From Symsagittifera roscoffensis (taxonomy: Eukaryota; Xenacoelomorpha; Acoela; Convolutidae), in NCBI RefSeq assembly GCF_963678635.1, contig NC_087064.1, forward strand, positions 72,725,465 to 72,789,464: 64,000 nucleotides of DNA, in the 5' to 3' direction. Shown here in pieces: positions 35,561 through 48,040 of the stretch. A program made the position numbers and the translations under genes. Below the pieces are notes generated by a model. That model saw nothing but the letters and a program-made list of their open reading frames with translations, had not been told where the DNA came from and made no database searches. Positions within the stretch are counted from its first letter, which is position 1. Each line of letters begins with the position of its first letter.

Positions 35561-36215
35561 TGCGCCACGTTCGCCTTGGTCTGGAAAGTTGCGCCGATCT
35601 CGCTTTGGTCTGCAAAGTCGCGCCGTTTCCGCCTTGGTCGCGAAAGTCGCGCCGTCCACGCCTTGGTCTGAAAAGTCGAACCGTCTTTGCTAGAGTCGCG
35701 CCATGGTTGCTTCGAGGGTCGCACAGCATCCGATCCAAACCCAAATTGCATAGTCGCGCCGAGAGTTTGAGTATCGAAAGTCTGGGCCTAAAGTCTGGAA
35801 AGTCTGGAGATGAGTCGCGCTGCATCCGCATTAAGACCCAAATTGCATAGTCGTGCCAGGATTGTGAGTCTGGAAAGTCTGAAGATGAGTCGAGCCGTGG
35901 GTCGCGAAAGTCTGGACATACCAAAATTTGATCGCGAAAGTCTGGACATACCAAAACTTGGTCGCGAAAGTCTGTACTGACCAAAATTTGGTATGCCCAG
36001 ACTTTCGCGACCCATGTCCAGAATATGTTGACCAAGTTTTCGTATGTCCAGACTTTCGCGATCCATGTCCAGAATTTTGCGACCAAATTTTCGCAAGTCA
36101 AGACTTTCGCGACCTACGGCGCGACTCATGTCCAAGCTTTCCAGACTCAAACTCTCGGCGCAACTATGCAATTTGGGCCTGAGTCCGGATGCGGAGCGAC
36201 CCTAAAAGTCTGTAC
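35555..36215. repeat. Complex minisatellite with inverted units
   Basis: Built from variants of GTCGCGAAAGTCTGGACATA and of GTCGCGCCG...CTTGGTCTG in direct and inverted orientation. The second half (from about 35995) largely mirrors the first. It produces long open frames of repetitive peptide on both strands (for example VCPDFRDP units), which I take as by-products of unit periodicity rather than genes. Confidence 0.75.
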
Positions 36216-36879
36216 ATGATACTAAATGACATCATTTTCAGTCACATATTTAAGTTTTCTTTTGTCAGTGCAGAATTAAATTGGAGAAAGGGTTGCCTGA
36301 TTGCCTGGATTCTCAAAATGCATGGAACTAATTAACAATAAATGAAAAACAGCAAAAAAGTGACCATCAAGAAGAAAAGCAGAGTCTGTATAGCTGCATA
36401 TAGATATAAATATATAGTCACAAATCCACACCAACTGGGCTAATACTACCGACCCAAGAAAAAATCTAGAACATTGTCGAAACAAAAGCTGGATCAATTA
36501 AATTTTTTTGAATGAAAGTAGAGTTCTTTTGAAAGTCGTGATCTGTGTGCAAGCAGGATTTGATAGGTGATTAAAAATAACAAGAATTTGAACCTCTGAT
36601 GATGAACACAGGCTGTCACTAATGACTTGAAGTCCAGTAAAGTTTCCAGGAATTAAGCAAGTTGGAATCTCGGATTTAGTATCATCGAGAAAATACATTG
36701 GCGGAAAAAGCAATCCAACCCTTGAAAAAGCCACCCAACCTATGACAAGAAAGCTTCGAGCAAAACTTAGCGGCAATTGTTTTTCTGCATAAATATGTAA
36801 ATTGCCTGTATGTAAAAACTTTATTTTATTTCTGGATTTTTTTTATATTAGAAAATTGATGGAATAGTAGGTTGAGGGG

Positions 36880-37255
36880 CGGATCTAAGATTTTCTCGAG
36901 GGGGGGGGCGGATTCTCAAAAAAAAAATTCAATATACTGTCGATTTTTTTTAGCTACCCGATATCACTATATAGACCTTATTTGACCAAATTTTTTGCGC
37001 AGCAGGCAAACTTTGAAAAAAAACAAGCTAAAAAAGGAGTTTTTAGGCACTTTTAGAAAATTGTGACCAAAAAATTGTGTATTTTGGGCGCGAGCTCGCC
37101 TCTGAAAATTATAATATGTTGGCGCCAAAGGCGCTTTTGGAATAACTTCTGGTCGGTCTTAAAAGAGTACTAAACGGAGGACCATTTGGGTCCGCAGGGG
37201 GTCGAATCCATGAGGAAAAAGAGGCGCCGTCAGCCTCTCCCATAAATCCGCTACG
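36880..37255 (-). repeat. Dispersed GGCGCC-core repeat copy, reverse orientation
   Basis: Reverse complement of the family: starts with TCTAAGATTTTCTCGAGGGG, contains GCGCGAGCTCGCC-type sequence and GGCGCCAAAGGCGC, and ends with GGTCCGCAGGGGGTCGAATCC. Confidence 0.65.
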
Positions 37256-37456
37256 GAATCAGTTAGAGATATGCTAACTTATGGAAAGCACAGCGCTTCA
37301 CTATGAAGCCGGTATGCTTTAAGTTGCTGGTACTAATTTTTTTATTTTTACTGATTGTTGTGTTAATTTTTTGCTTAGCAGCTCTAATATTTTATCTACA
37401 AATCTACAGAACGTGTTTTTGTATCTACAAATTGAGCCTCTTTGAGTAATTTATTT

Positions 37457-37949
37457 TCAGATTTTTCCAAATATGGATATTTTGATGATATTCACAGCAA
37501 AAACAACAATTTCCAGGAAAGTCAACACGCTTCAGCCAATCCACAGACCGACATTCCCGCCAAAATCAGTGATGAGCTGGGTCAAAGTGTACCTGGGTCG
37601 CTCTTGAATTATCTCGAAGTTCAGGTTCTGGAAAAACACTTCGCGACTCTAGCAAAATTGCCTCTTATTTCCTCAGTCAAGTCTTCAATTGATGCATTCG
37701 CATTGGACAAAGTGGCGTCCAGAAAGTGCACAATTCTTGGGGAAGTCGTGTATTTCCTCAGTCGCTGTATTAGGTAGGGAGTGTAATGTATATTGGGCCA
37801 ATGAGCGCTGGATGCTTCTTTCGTGTAGAATTCGTCATCACATGCTGGTCCACAGGGGCAGACGAAGTCGTTGTTGCGATAGGCTTTGTTCACCGCTACT
37901 TGGCACTCTCGTGCAGTTTTATTTCCCGATGAACACAATGGTATGTTAT
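37457..37949 (-). pseudogene. DEG/ENaC channel exon: thumb end, palm and second membrane segment (frame-disrupted)
   Basis: The minus strand encodes the C-terminal part of an epithelial sodium channel/degenerin subunit. After a good acceptor (TTCTCCTTAG) come IPLCSS, then CPCGPACDDEFYTKEASSAHWP, matching the family's C-x-C-x2-C ... Y ... SSAxWP block. Next is FFQNLNFEIIQERPRYTLTQ, then ITDFGGNVGLWIG followed by SVLTFLEIVVF at the start of the second transmembrane helix. Two breaks are visible. A 1-nt shift occurs at a T-run near 37625, between the RVAKCF and FFQNLNF frames. An in-frame TGA falls between WIG and SVLT at about 37520, inside the GxS selectivity-filter region. The exon ends at TGA 37457-37459, with almost no cytosolic tail. 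Either the gene is decaying or the assembly has indel errors here. It is most likely the last exon of the same gene as the exons at 60.7-64 kb. Confidence 0.75.
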
Positions 37950-38436
37950 CTAAGGAGAAATCAACATATGAAAATCAAATAATTGCTTTGAAAGATTTCA
38001 GAATTTTAAGACCAAATTATCTAATTGTACAAAATACTGCGTAACAAAAAAAAATTGAAAACTTGTAGCCTTTGAGGGAGGGCTACAAACCGTAGCACCA
38101 GCTCGATGCCGAGTTACCGTCATTCGCTGGCAAATCGAATTTTAATCAAACAGAAAGCTAATCAAACAGTGATGGTTTAAATTATCAATGTCGTGGTGGC
38201 CCCTTAAACTTTCATGGTCCTAAGGAGAGGGCCAAGGAAGAAAAATATACAGACTTGGCTTAATCAACCATTTGCTGCCGCCAGATTTAAACATCAATCT
38301 TAAGCGTATTCGTTGATTTTACGAGTTTGCATGTGGACGAATATTGTAATTAATTAATTAAATCAAATGCCTATTTTTTGACGCCTAAACCAAACTAGAC
38401 AACAAAGACATAATTAAAAATCATACAAAAAACAAA

Positions 38437-38640
38437 GGATCAAGTTAACATCCTTCCCCCCTCCCCTCAATAGACCAAGTTAAGACCCTCCATGTCCACA
38501 CCAGCATTTAATTTATATTGAATTTGCTAATTGCTACATGTATAATGCTGTATTCTGATTGGCTGAAAATTCTCAGCTTAGGACCAAGTTAACATCATCC
38601 CCCCAAATGGCTTTGGGGGGAGGATGTTAACTTGGTCCCA
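38437..38640. repeat. Foldback element, family shared with 5692-5865
   Basis: The ends carry GGATCAAGTTAACATCCT and its inverted counterpart AGGATGTTAACTTGGTCC. An internal repeat of GACCAAGTTAA and CTGATTGGCTGAAA is shared with the copy near 5.8 kb. The right half is palindromic around GGCTTTGGGGGG. The two copies differ at the same terminal positions (GTTAACAT versus GTGAACAA). Confidence 0.6.
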
Positions 38641-38734
38641 AAAAATTTCCGGGAGATGGGTGACAGAGGCAAGAGGCTGATGTTCAAACTGTTGAAACTA
38701 TTTACAGTTTAAACAGCTTAGGTTCAAACTGTAC

Positions 38735-39115
38735 CTCAGGGATTCAACCCCATGCCGACCCAAAGGGTCCCCCTTTGTACTATTTTGAGATATCCATTTT
38801 TGGCTGACTGACCCTAAAATTTTTCTAAAGGCGCCTTGGGCGCCAAAGTATTCTAATTTTGAGGGTGGAGCGCACGCCGAAAAAACGCTATTTTTTGGTC
38901 AACATTTTCCAAAAATTGCCTAAAAACGCCTTTTTTGTTTTTTTTTCAAAAATTGCCTGCGGCACAGAAAATTTGGATAAAATGGGGTCTTCATAGTGAT
39001 TCGGGAGAGCTCAGAAAATCAATTTGGTCGATCTAAAAAAAAGGTCGACAAAATTTTCGAAAATTTTTCGATAATCCGCCCCTCCTCGAGAAAATCCTAG
39101 ATCCGCCCCTGATCA
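38735..39115 (+). repeat. Dispersed GGCGCC-core repeat, near full-length copy
   Basis: The most complete copy. It starts CAGGGATTCAACCCCATGCC, contains the AGGCGCCTTGGGCGCC core, the GCGCACGCCGAAAAAACGC stretch, GGAGAGCTCAGAAAATCAA and GGTCGATCTAAAAAAAAGG, and ends CGAGAAAATCCTAGATCCGC. About 380 bases. No coding frame, so it is a non-autonomous element of unknown class. Confidence 0.7.
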
Positions 39116-39938
39116 ACACTATATAAAATCAATTGCCCTTTTTCGTGTATTCTAATTGTTGCTACCTCGCCGCAATAGTAAGCTCAGATTTTTAAAGAAA
39201 TTGGAAAATTTCAGCAAGATTACCGGGCCGAAATAGTCACTAAATTTTTTCGCCGCATCGATAAAAATTTGGCCTTTCTCGGCGGTCTCGACAATTTCAG
39301 GTATGTTTCGAGCATCTCAACCAAATTCTTTTGCCATTCAAACTCTAACGATGTGTTCGTTCAGATCGTTGCGATTGAATGAACTCGTTTTCACAATTTT
39401 GTTGAAGAATAACACGTTCTTATTATTCATTGGAATTTCCTCGCACTCAGATTGTGTTTTGTACTTCGCGTACCGTTTTCTTCCTCATACTACTTGTTAT
39501 TTGCCATTTAGTTGATGGAGACCTCGCAAGTTTTCGCAAAATTCCTTCTTTTTGTTCGTTGTTGTTTCCATATTTTGAACTCTTCATGTCTGAGTTCTAC
39601 TGGCCGCTGCCTCTTCCCCGGTTTGAGACGGTTGTATTGATCCGTATCTTTGGTTCTGTACTATTTGGGCCTCTGCTATTGAGTATCATCTTCCATTATT
39701 TTTCCGACCATTAAAAATGGTGAATAACTTTGTTTTCGGGTGTGTTTTGGTATTTTTGTTTTCCACGAAAAATTAGCTACCACAAATATTCATCGGACTG
39801 GGTTGAGTGATATATCATATTGAAGCCCTTTCAGTCGTGATGATTCGAACGATGTAAAAAAAATTCAAAAAAGATTTTCCCAGTGTTGGGAAAAAGTTTT
39901 GATTTTTCGTCTAATTGCGTGCGAGTGAGCAGGCTTAC

Positions 39939-42900
39939 ATTAGCTAAGGCTATTGATGCCCAGATTCTCTTTTCGGATTATCGCCAATTGAAAATGGTCG
40001 CTTCCTTGGGCTCAGCAATGTGGCGGCTCCATGGTATGATTCGGCCAGAACGAAAAACTTACCCGCAACTTTGATTCGTTTGACTGCGCCATAATATAAT
40101 ATTGGAAAACTCTAACTAGGTTTGTACAAACTATGTACAACTAAACTGAAAGAACAAAAGAAATAAGGAATGTGATGAATTAAACTGTTTGTTCTAAAAT
40201 TAACTTGAACAGTGAATGATCGACCGATGGTAAAATCATAGAGTATGTTGACTGCTATCTAATCGATACTGAAGGTCAAAAGAAAAGATTATTAAAACAA
40301 GTCGCAACATTTCTCAAGAGGAAAATTTTTTAAAACTACCGAATAAAATAAAACTAATTCTATCCACACCTGTTTCCCCCTTCAATGTAGGATGATCAAA
40401 ATTAACACACTGCACGTGACTTGAAATAAGGATTCTTCAATGGAAACTTTAGATTGTACGGAGTTGTACAAATTGGGTGAAATTACAGATTTTAAAATGA
40501 TGGTATCTAAGCTAAAAAACAAATCTAATCTGCCAAGTGTACAGCTAAAATCTACAATACACATTTAACTAAGCAAAAAACAAATTAAAAATAAATTCAA
40601 AAAATTCAAACTTCGAAGAAAGTTATATGGTGGAAAGTTTTAGTTGAAGTTTGTGTCAAAGCCATCTAATCTCTTTCTAAGGTCTGAGTCGATCGTTGAC
40701 ATTTTTTGCTCGCATAGCCCGTATCTTTATTGCTGGTTGGTGTTCTTAGATGAAATACCCGGTTGAATTCCTGGGTGAAATAGATAAGATTGTCTGCATA
40801 GACGTCGATTGGACTCGATCCGATGAAACAGAATTTGATGAGGACTGTGGTCTCGACTACAAGCGATCGTTTTGGTGGGGTTCGCAAATCCGATGTTGAT
40901 CAATATGTGAAGCGGATACGAGTTGGTTCTGCAAAGAGGTTTTCGTCTTAGATAATTACCTTAGGGTCTAGATCTCTTGGTCTGGATGGTCTTGCTTGGG
41001 ATTCGACAATTGGAGGTCTATCTAGCGAACTAATGAACTGAATTCGTTCGGACTTAAATCTTCTGATGCCTGAAGCTCCCTGTAGGTCGGATTCTGAGGA
41101 TGAGACCGCCGGTCCGCTTAAGTGAGCTCGGCGTGGGTTAGTGATTTCGCCATTTGTAATCCACATATCACGGTTATAATTTGCCGGTAAATCATGACAA
41201 ATGAATGGAAGCATGATTTTTGAAATATTCGTTAACTAGGCTTAGTCGAAATAGTCGTCAATTATCCCATCACAAGATAGAGGGGTAGGTTTAAAGCGGT
41301 AAAGGAGCCTGAGGTGTTTTGTGGCGACTCGGGAATCACTAATATTTCGGCTCGAATTCGAGATTTTCCAGTATTTGAGGCCGATCTGCGAAAACTTGAG
41401 GTCGTCTGAAAATTTTTCGTTCATGAGGCCCTTTTTTATCGATAAAATTTCCTATTTTTGGCTAAATTTTGTAAAATGTCAATAACTGGCTCCTTGGGTG
41501 TTGATTTCCACAAATTTTAGTAGGGTCAGGGATCGCTTTATCTTTCAAAACTAGATCCAACTTTCGCAAAATAGTGCCGTTATCAAGCGTTCCTGTGTAG
41601 TCGGAAGAGACGACAATGCTTTCGTTGACCAGATTAAATATGGTTACCCTTTTTTGGCTAGTAGCCCTTCTGTAAAAATTATCTCTAGAGGCAACTTTCT
41701 TCGGGGATTTGCCGATTTGCTTGGGTCCTGAACGATGGGTGGTATTGGTCTCTGTTTCGTTAGATGCGAATGGAAGGTTATCCATCTGCCCCATTCCCAT
41801 CTTTCAACTCTCAGTTTGTGGCCCGCTGTTCCGAATGGATTGATTTAATTTTAACAAAACGATTATCAAAGGAAACCAAGGTTTTCATCTAGATTTAGCA
41901 TAGTTTTAGTTCGATTAAAAAGTTTTTTAAAGGAGTGCACTCTATTGAAGGTTGATTCCTGATTCTTAGGTTCCAGACCAAGAACAGACTGGTTGCTGGC
42001 ATTTCTTCTGTTTGACTTCTTTCCCTAAAATCGGTAGGTTGCAGAAGGTTATGTTAGTGGACAATTGTGATAAAAAAAGACTTTTCTTTGCAAATCCAGC
42101 CGTTGTATTGGGTCCTGATGAAAATTTCTTAAGATTTTGTTTTTGTCAACTGTTAATCCGCAATACAGGTCTTCTCTTTGTTTATCCATTGGATAAAATC
42201 GCAAATTGGGGCATCTAAGATTCAATTTGTGCAGAACTTTTTTTGCGTAGTCAATAATGACTGCGAGTGCTGAATCTACAGGAATGTTCATATTTACAAC
42301 CATTTCCCAACTTTTTAGGAAATTTTTTGGATTCGAGTCCGTTTTCATCGTAGATTGTTCTTATGCTTAACACCCAATAAGCGTCACCGTCGATGTTACC
42401 GTTCTCATTCCATGCGTTTATCATTCCACATTCTTGATTTTTGCTCCAGGATTTTTGGCGAGACTTATGTAAAATGATTGACCTGAACATTGTTATTTAC
42501 AATATTTACAGTGGACCGTTTGTTTTTTGATTTCTGAGTTTTGCGATGTCCTTTATGGTTACATTTTTCAGATGTTCATGTGTCCCTTGATGAATGCGCT
42601 CCAAAAGTTTTTGCACAAAGTGCTCTTTTCCTTATGGAGATTCGGTTCCTCCTTTATATGGTTTTTTACATTAAGAAAATTAAAAGCCGCCTCACTAGTC
42701 GTTGATCTAGACATGTTCGTTCACTTTTGTGGTTGAGTAACTCCTTTTTGTCGACAAGTGCTTGACTTAGAGCTTTCGATGGACGGATGGTGGCTGACAA
42801 AAGTTTCCGTTGGCTTTCACTGCTCTTAATTTTAGAAAAGCAGAGATCTCTTTACCATTCCAAATTGTTTATCTCTCTGATAATAAAAGTATTTGCTAGA

Positions 42901-43510
42901 TCTGTCAACGACCTCCAAGTTGTTCAAATGATTCTTGGTCTCTTTGCTTGCGATTTTAAAATTTAAACCTCTCAAATGTGGTATTTGTGTTTTTGTTAAA
43001 AACGACGTTTGATAGACCCCAAAACTCACTAAAAGAGATTGCTAAAATTTTCACTCGAGGGTTTGTCTGGACGATTATCTTTTTCTCTCGTTTCCGGCGT
43101 GTAGAAATGTAATCGAACGCATTTTTGCCGACTTCTAATATTCTCAATCCGTTAAACTGTTTAGCTGAGCCAGTTCTTTGGCGGTTTTTGTATGACTTTC
43201 TTATTCCTGTCTCCTGGCCGGCTCTTTCTGTGTCCTGCTCAATTCCTGTTGCTTGTTCCAAGATGGGAATCTGAGTTTTCGCGAACTCTGGTTCACTAAG
43301 GCTATTATTGCCCAGAATTTTTTTTGCAATTATCGCCAATTGCAATTGGTCGCTTCATCGGGTCCAAAATGTGGCGGCTCCATGGTATGATTTGGCCAGA
43401 ATGGAAAAATTACCCGCAAGTTCGGTTCGTTTGACTGCGCCATAATAAAATACTGGAAACTTGTAATTAGGTTTGTAAAAATTATGCACAACTGAATTAA
43501 AAGAACTAAT
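39939..43510 (-). mobile_element. Decayed retroelement-like segment between direct repeats
   Basis: Direct repeats of about 215 bases flank this interval (39939-40165 and 43294-43510). They share AAGGCTATT, TTATCGCCAATTG, GTGGCGGCTCCATGGTATGA and TTCGTTTGACTGCGCCATAAT. Between them the minus strand has a string of open frames (43345-42956, 42490-42049 with a probable shift, 41800-41462, 41214-40948) rich in charged and polar residues, as in a decayed gag-like ORF. I see no reverse transcriptase, integrase or protease motif. It could be an LTR element that kept only its gag part, or another repeated unit. Confidence 0.35.
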
Positions 43511-44361
43511 ACTAAAAAGAATCACAACTGTTGGAATGAGATGTTGGTAATCTTCGTTGATCTATAATCTTCTTTTCTTCTTCTTTTCTGAGAAAGTAAT
43601 CGATTGAATTATCAGTGTCTATTATTCTGTAAAAAGTTTGTCTCTGATTTTATCGATTACAATGTGTGCGCTGAACATGCCATCTGACCATTTGTACTTT
43701 TTGTCCACACAGTCTACTTTGGATGCCATTTTTACGAGTTAGTCATAGAGTTGTTTCCAGTTTTTGTCATTTTGTTGGTGCCTGTCTACAAAGCTTCGCT
43801 CAAAATACTTTCTTCGCATTTGCTGCATCCCACGAAACTTTTTCGCACATGAATCCTGTTTTTATTCCATTTTTTACTTTCTCCCATTGAAGCTTTTTTT
43901 TCATTAATTTTTCGTTTCTTTTCTTTTTTTTTTGGATGCGAAAAGAGCTTTAAAGTGATAAATCACTCGACCCATACCATTAATGATTAGTGTTTTTTCA
44001 TTTTGCTTGGAAAACAAAAAGAAAAAAAGGTAAACCCCGAATACAAATTTCCTCCCCATTTTTCAAATGGTTGTACCAACAACGCGTTTGACGCCAAAAA
44101 TCCTGAGTTCAATTTTAACTTGACCGCTCCCCCTTAAACCCCCTTAACTTTACAAATAATAATCACTTTACTAGTCAAAATGGCGAGTTAAAAAGTCGAA
44201 ATTTGTCTGATGAAAAAAAACCCACTCAAAGCACAAATTTTTCGTTACTTTCGTTACGAAAGTGGGAACAATAAGAAAAAACTGTTTACTTTTTCACCTA
44301 CTGCGATAAGTATAGTTGGCCGATGACGATGTAGTTGGCAGTTTGACAACAGGACAGTCGA

Positions 44362-44387
44362 CATTACGTCGCCAATCCGTGTTATTT
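44362..44387 (+). repeat. Left terminal inverted repeat of the 16.3-kb element
   Basis: 26 bases identical to the reverse complement of 60591-60616. Homology stops sharply on both sides: TCAATAG inside on the left versus TGGTTTT on the right. Confidence 0.9.
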
Positions 44388-44404
44388 CAATAGTCAGATT
44401 TGAC

Positions 44405-44745
44405 TATTAGTGTACATGGATTCCGAATTCAAATGATATAACATGCACATGCCATGGATTCCGCGTTCAAATACTCGCATGGCGGCACGAACAGGCATAT
44501 ACGCAAAATCCCGGAATCCAGGACAATCAATTAAACCACCGAAAATTGGCAAAATCCCGGAATCCATGGTATAGCGAACAATTACTTGAATTCGGAATCC
44601 AGGACATGGTCCCGGAATCCGAGCCATTTTTACTCAACCACTAAACAAATAGTTGCTAAACAAATAGTTGATAATTTCAATACACTATAACCATGGAATC
44701 CAAGACGTTGGAATCCAGTGAGAAAATGGCATGGAATCCAAGACT
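44405..44745. repeat. Left subterminal GGAATCC array
   Basis: About nine copies of a motif with consensus CCCGGAATCCATGG or its reverse, for example near 44417, 44453, 44510, 44560, 44594, 44612, 44692, 44710 and 44732. Such arrays near the ends are typical transposase or accessory-protein binding sites in CACTA-type elements. Binding here is inferred. Confidence 0.75.
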
Positions 44746-44839
44746 TTTATATTTTTGAATTTATCTGGCAGAAGTTTACAGTTTTTAAGCAATTTTATTC
44801 CATCTTTTTTGTTTAGTTTGTCCTACAAGTTATTATAAC

Positions 44840-45180
44840 TGCAACTATTAACTTACGTGCTAAAATACTGTATTCCGATGAAAAAAATTGTGGGTACAAT
44901 CGTTTGATCAAACTTAGTTATAACTACTTGTAGTTGCAACTACTAACTAATTAGTTAATTTCGAGCGTGCCGAAACACTGTACTGAGGTTAAGACACTGC
45001 CAGTGTCTGAACTTGTTTGATCAAATTTAGTTATAAGTAGGCTACTTGTAGTTGCAACTACTAACTAATTAGTTACTAAGTAATTAGTAATTTCGAGCGT
45101 GCCGAAATACTGTAAATGCACTTCGATGAAAAAAGTTGTGGGTGCAAATGTTTGAACTACTACTAGTAGTAACTACACGT
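44840..45180 (+). repeat. Three diverged tandem repeats inside the element
   Basis: A unit of about 110-130 bases recurs three times: GTTTGATCAAA-CTTAGTTATAA, a GTAGTTGCAACTACTAACTAATTAGTT stretch (itself palindromic), then TTTCGAGCGTGCCGAAA and CACTGT or TACTGTA. Positioned between the left subterminal array and the SET gene's 3' end. Confidence 0.6.
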
Positions 45181-45284
45181 ATGTAACATACAGTATGTTG
45201 AACATAAAATATATGGAACTTCCATTGAATGGGTGTAACACAACTTGAAAAGTTTCTAAGTTAAAAAAGCTGAGCTTGTGAACT

Positions 45285-48040
45285 TCACATGTTGAACATG
45301 TATCGAGCAACTTTATCGCCATAATCGTATCGTAGCTGTTCGAAAGGCTCAATGTTTCTTCGGGCTTTCAATACAGCTAATCGTTTTGGCGGATCGAAGG
45401 CATTAAGAACAACTTCTATGATCTTCATATTTGCATCCAAATTCTTCTTGGTGTTTAGCGTGCTGTGATTAGCCAGTCGACCAAGACACCGGTTGGTTGG
45501 ATGTTCAACACACACTTCTGAAGAAGCATCGATGAAACGCTTCACAGGCGCGCCAATTTCCAGAACAAATTCAGTCGGAACAGAACGGTTCCTTATCAAA
45601 TCTTGATATGATTTATCTATCACGGCAACCCCATGGTAGTCCATGATAATATCATCCTTCTGGAAGGCCTGTGTGCTGACAACGCCTGAATCAGAAAATG
45701 TTCAACATTTAAAGTTTACTCTATATTATGTAACACTGTTACATGGCATTTTTGAATGGATCTCAAAAAACTGTATTGGTTGAAAACTTTATGACTTTTT
45801 AAAACTTTAAACTATAACGTTTGAATCAAAAAAGAAATTTTTTTGAAAAAGAAACTTTTGAAAGTTTTGGAAACTTGTCGTCAACGTTTTCAAGAAACGC
45901 AAGATTACCTCTTCCGAAGGTAGGGAAAACAACATCACAAATGCCAACCCATTCTTGCGTATCACATCTGTGGGCCAGAAGCGTTTGTGCTTCCAATGAA
46001 AGAAAGTTTCCAGTGCCTTTATAACTAATGCCGCTGGAATCAGAAAGCGGCTTTTGTTGTCGCTTGCTTTTCTCTTTCTGCAGCATGGCAATTTGGGACA
46101 TGACTTTCTTTAGATCGTGATGAGTTTCCCATTTGTTTCGCTGGAAAAAACCCGACACGCGCGTCTCCGATACAACAAAGTTTGGATACTGTTTCACAAA
46201 AGCTTGTGCTCTAATTGTCTGTCTAATGTATCTTTGTTGATCTTGTCTACATCGCACAGCTTTTTCAACATCTTTGTAGGTGTGATTGACAATCTGGAAA
46301 AACGTGAGCGTATTGTTTCATACATCCAATTGATAAATTGTGATACTGTATAAAAAACTGTGAAGTACAAATCAGCTGAAACAGTCGAAACTTTCCGAAA
46401 GTTTCCGAGTCGAAACGTTTTTAAATTAAAAAAATTCTTGGAAAATCAAAATAGTACCTTGTGAATTTCCTGCGTTTTGTGTTTCACCAGTTGAAATGCA
46501 GGATCTTTTGACAAAGGCATGAATTTTGCCACTTGACGATCGAGCAATGTCTTGGGTCGCTTAGCAGGCTCCATTTGAGCAGAAATCTAAACAGATCCTT
46601 CTAGAACGAATTCCCCGTTGTGTTCAAATCATATTAGGAAGTTCAAATTCCACAGACTTATAAGTTAAAAGTTGAAACGTACCATGTCAGAAACTGTGGC
46701 GGCAATTCTATTCACACGAAACTTGGTGTTTCCACTGGAGTTCCCAAAAAAAAGTTCTGTTTTGACTTGGATTGGTTGCTCAGGGAAAGATCGGGTGAAA
46801 GAAATCTTTTCTTCCGGGACACTCTGAGGTAAGAAATGTGGTCGAACTTCAGTGTGATAAAGTTTCAAACCCTGTACGAGCCATCGCGGCAAAATGTGAT
46901 TCGAACGTTCAGTAGACACTAAACAAACAGTTTCACAATTTTGAAAAAAAGTTATACGGAAGAAATTCAAGATGACTCACTTTCACTTGGTTCAATACAA
47001 GTATCGTCCTCATCTGACAATGCCACAAACGCTTGGGCAACTGCATGAACAGACATGCAGCTTATGGTTTTTTCTAGCATTGATGGCACGACATAACAGT
47101 ATAAGAAGGCTGTCACAAGTTGAAATAACGAAACGCGTTATTTATGGGTTAAAAAACCCAATTCTTGGAAAACATCCAAGTGCTCTTTAACAAGTGTTTC
47201 GATTTCTTGCCTCTCGCAATGTTCATTTTGGTCGTCTTTGGACGAAGCAGCTTCAAGTTGTTCTTGAACGCGTGCAAGTTTTGCAGCTATCTAAACTCAA
47301 AACAAAAACTTTTAGTTGAACTACAAAAGTGAACAAAAACATTAGCTGAAAGTTTCCAACTCTTCACGGTTTGAGCAGCAAAAATGCTTTTTGTTTCAAA
47401 ACAAAAGGAATCTTACCTCGGTTTGCGAGTCATTGTTCGTTGGAATAACTCGTTTTGCCATATTCTCAGATGAAGACTCAGTCGGAGGCTCTGTACTTGA
47501 ACTGCCAGCCTGAGTGGCAGTCGCCGACTGCGGCGTGAACAGAGGTATTTCCCATGACAAAGTTGTTGATGAATGCTGGTTTGAAGGAGTTGATTCTGAA
47601 GGTTGAGAAAAAAAACGACTGAGTTCTGTTCCATTGGAAGTGTAATCATCATGATGATCAGTGGGCTGGCTGGCAATTTGATTTCTATGAAAAAACGCGG
47701 GATCAAAGTGTGGGTACACCACTGGCATTGGGCTAATGAAGTTTGAATACCCTTCACTTCGAGAAGACACTTGCTGCGGAGTCTCCAATGTGTGGTAAGT
47801 ATTGTCATTATGATTAACATCTGTAATAATTGTACAAGGTTCAGCATAGGGCATAGGTCGGATGGGGGTTCCTAAAGGAGCTTCCACAGATGGGAGCTGT
47901 GCAAAATTTTGGTCGAAACTCCGAGATGTACTACATCTGTTAGTAACAGACTGTTGACTAGATGGAGGTTCATTATGATCTCTATGGAAAACAGGAGTTT
48001 CAAGTTGCGCAGTATTCACAGCAGGAAGTTCGGAGTCCAT
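45285..48040 (-). CDS. Transposon-borne SET-domain protein, KMT5A/SETD8-like lysine methyltransferase
   Basis: Seven exons with GT-AG junctions: 48040-47417, 47290-47158, 47109-46981, 46918-46683, 46586-46458, 46293-45909 and 45685-45285. Together they total 2,037 nt, exactly 679 codons including the stop, with no frame break. Exon 1 encodes about 208 Ser/Pro/Thr/Gln-rich residues, probably disordered. Exons 2-3 encode a helical, coiled-coil-like stretch (LARVQEQLEAA). The last 150 residues form a SET domain: GRGVVSTQAFQKDDIIMDYHG, then LGRLANHS (the usual RxxNHS site) and IEPFEQLRYDYGD (catalytic YDYG). LGRLxNHS and LxYDYGD are closest to KMT5A, which monomethylates H4K20; the substrate here is inferred. 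No post-SET cysteines are seen, as in KMT5A. The intron between exons 2 and 3 is only 48 nt. Shares a 380-bp divergent intergenic region with the next gene. Confidence 0.88.

Noticed and set aside
35262-36101. 279-codon open frame (-) with VCPDFRDP repeats
   Set aside because: It is the translation of a minisatellite; frames are open on both strands because of unit periodicity.
37442-37777. 111-codon plus-strand open frame
   Set aside because: It is antisense to the recognised DEG/ENaC exon, whose motifs are on the minus strand.
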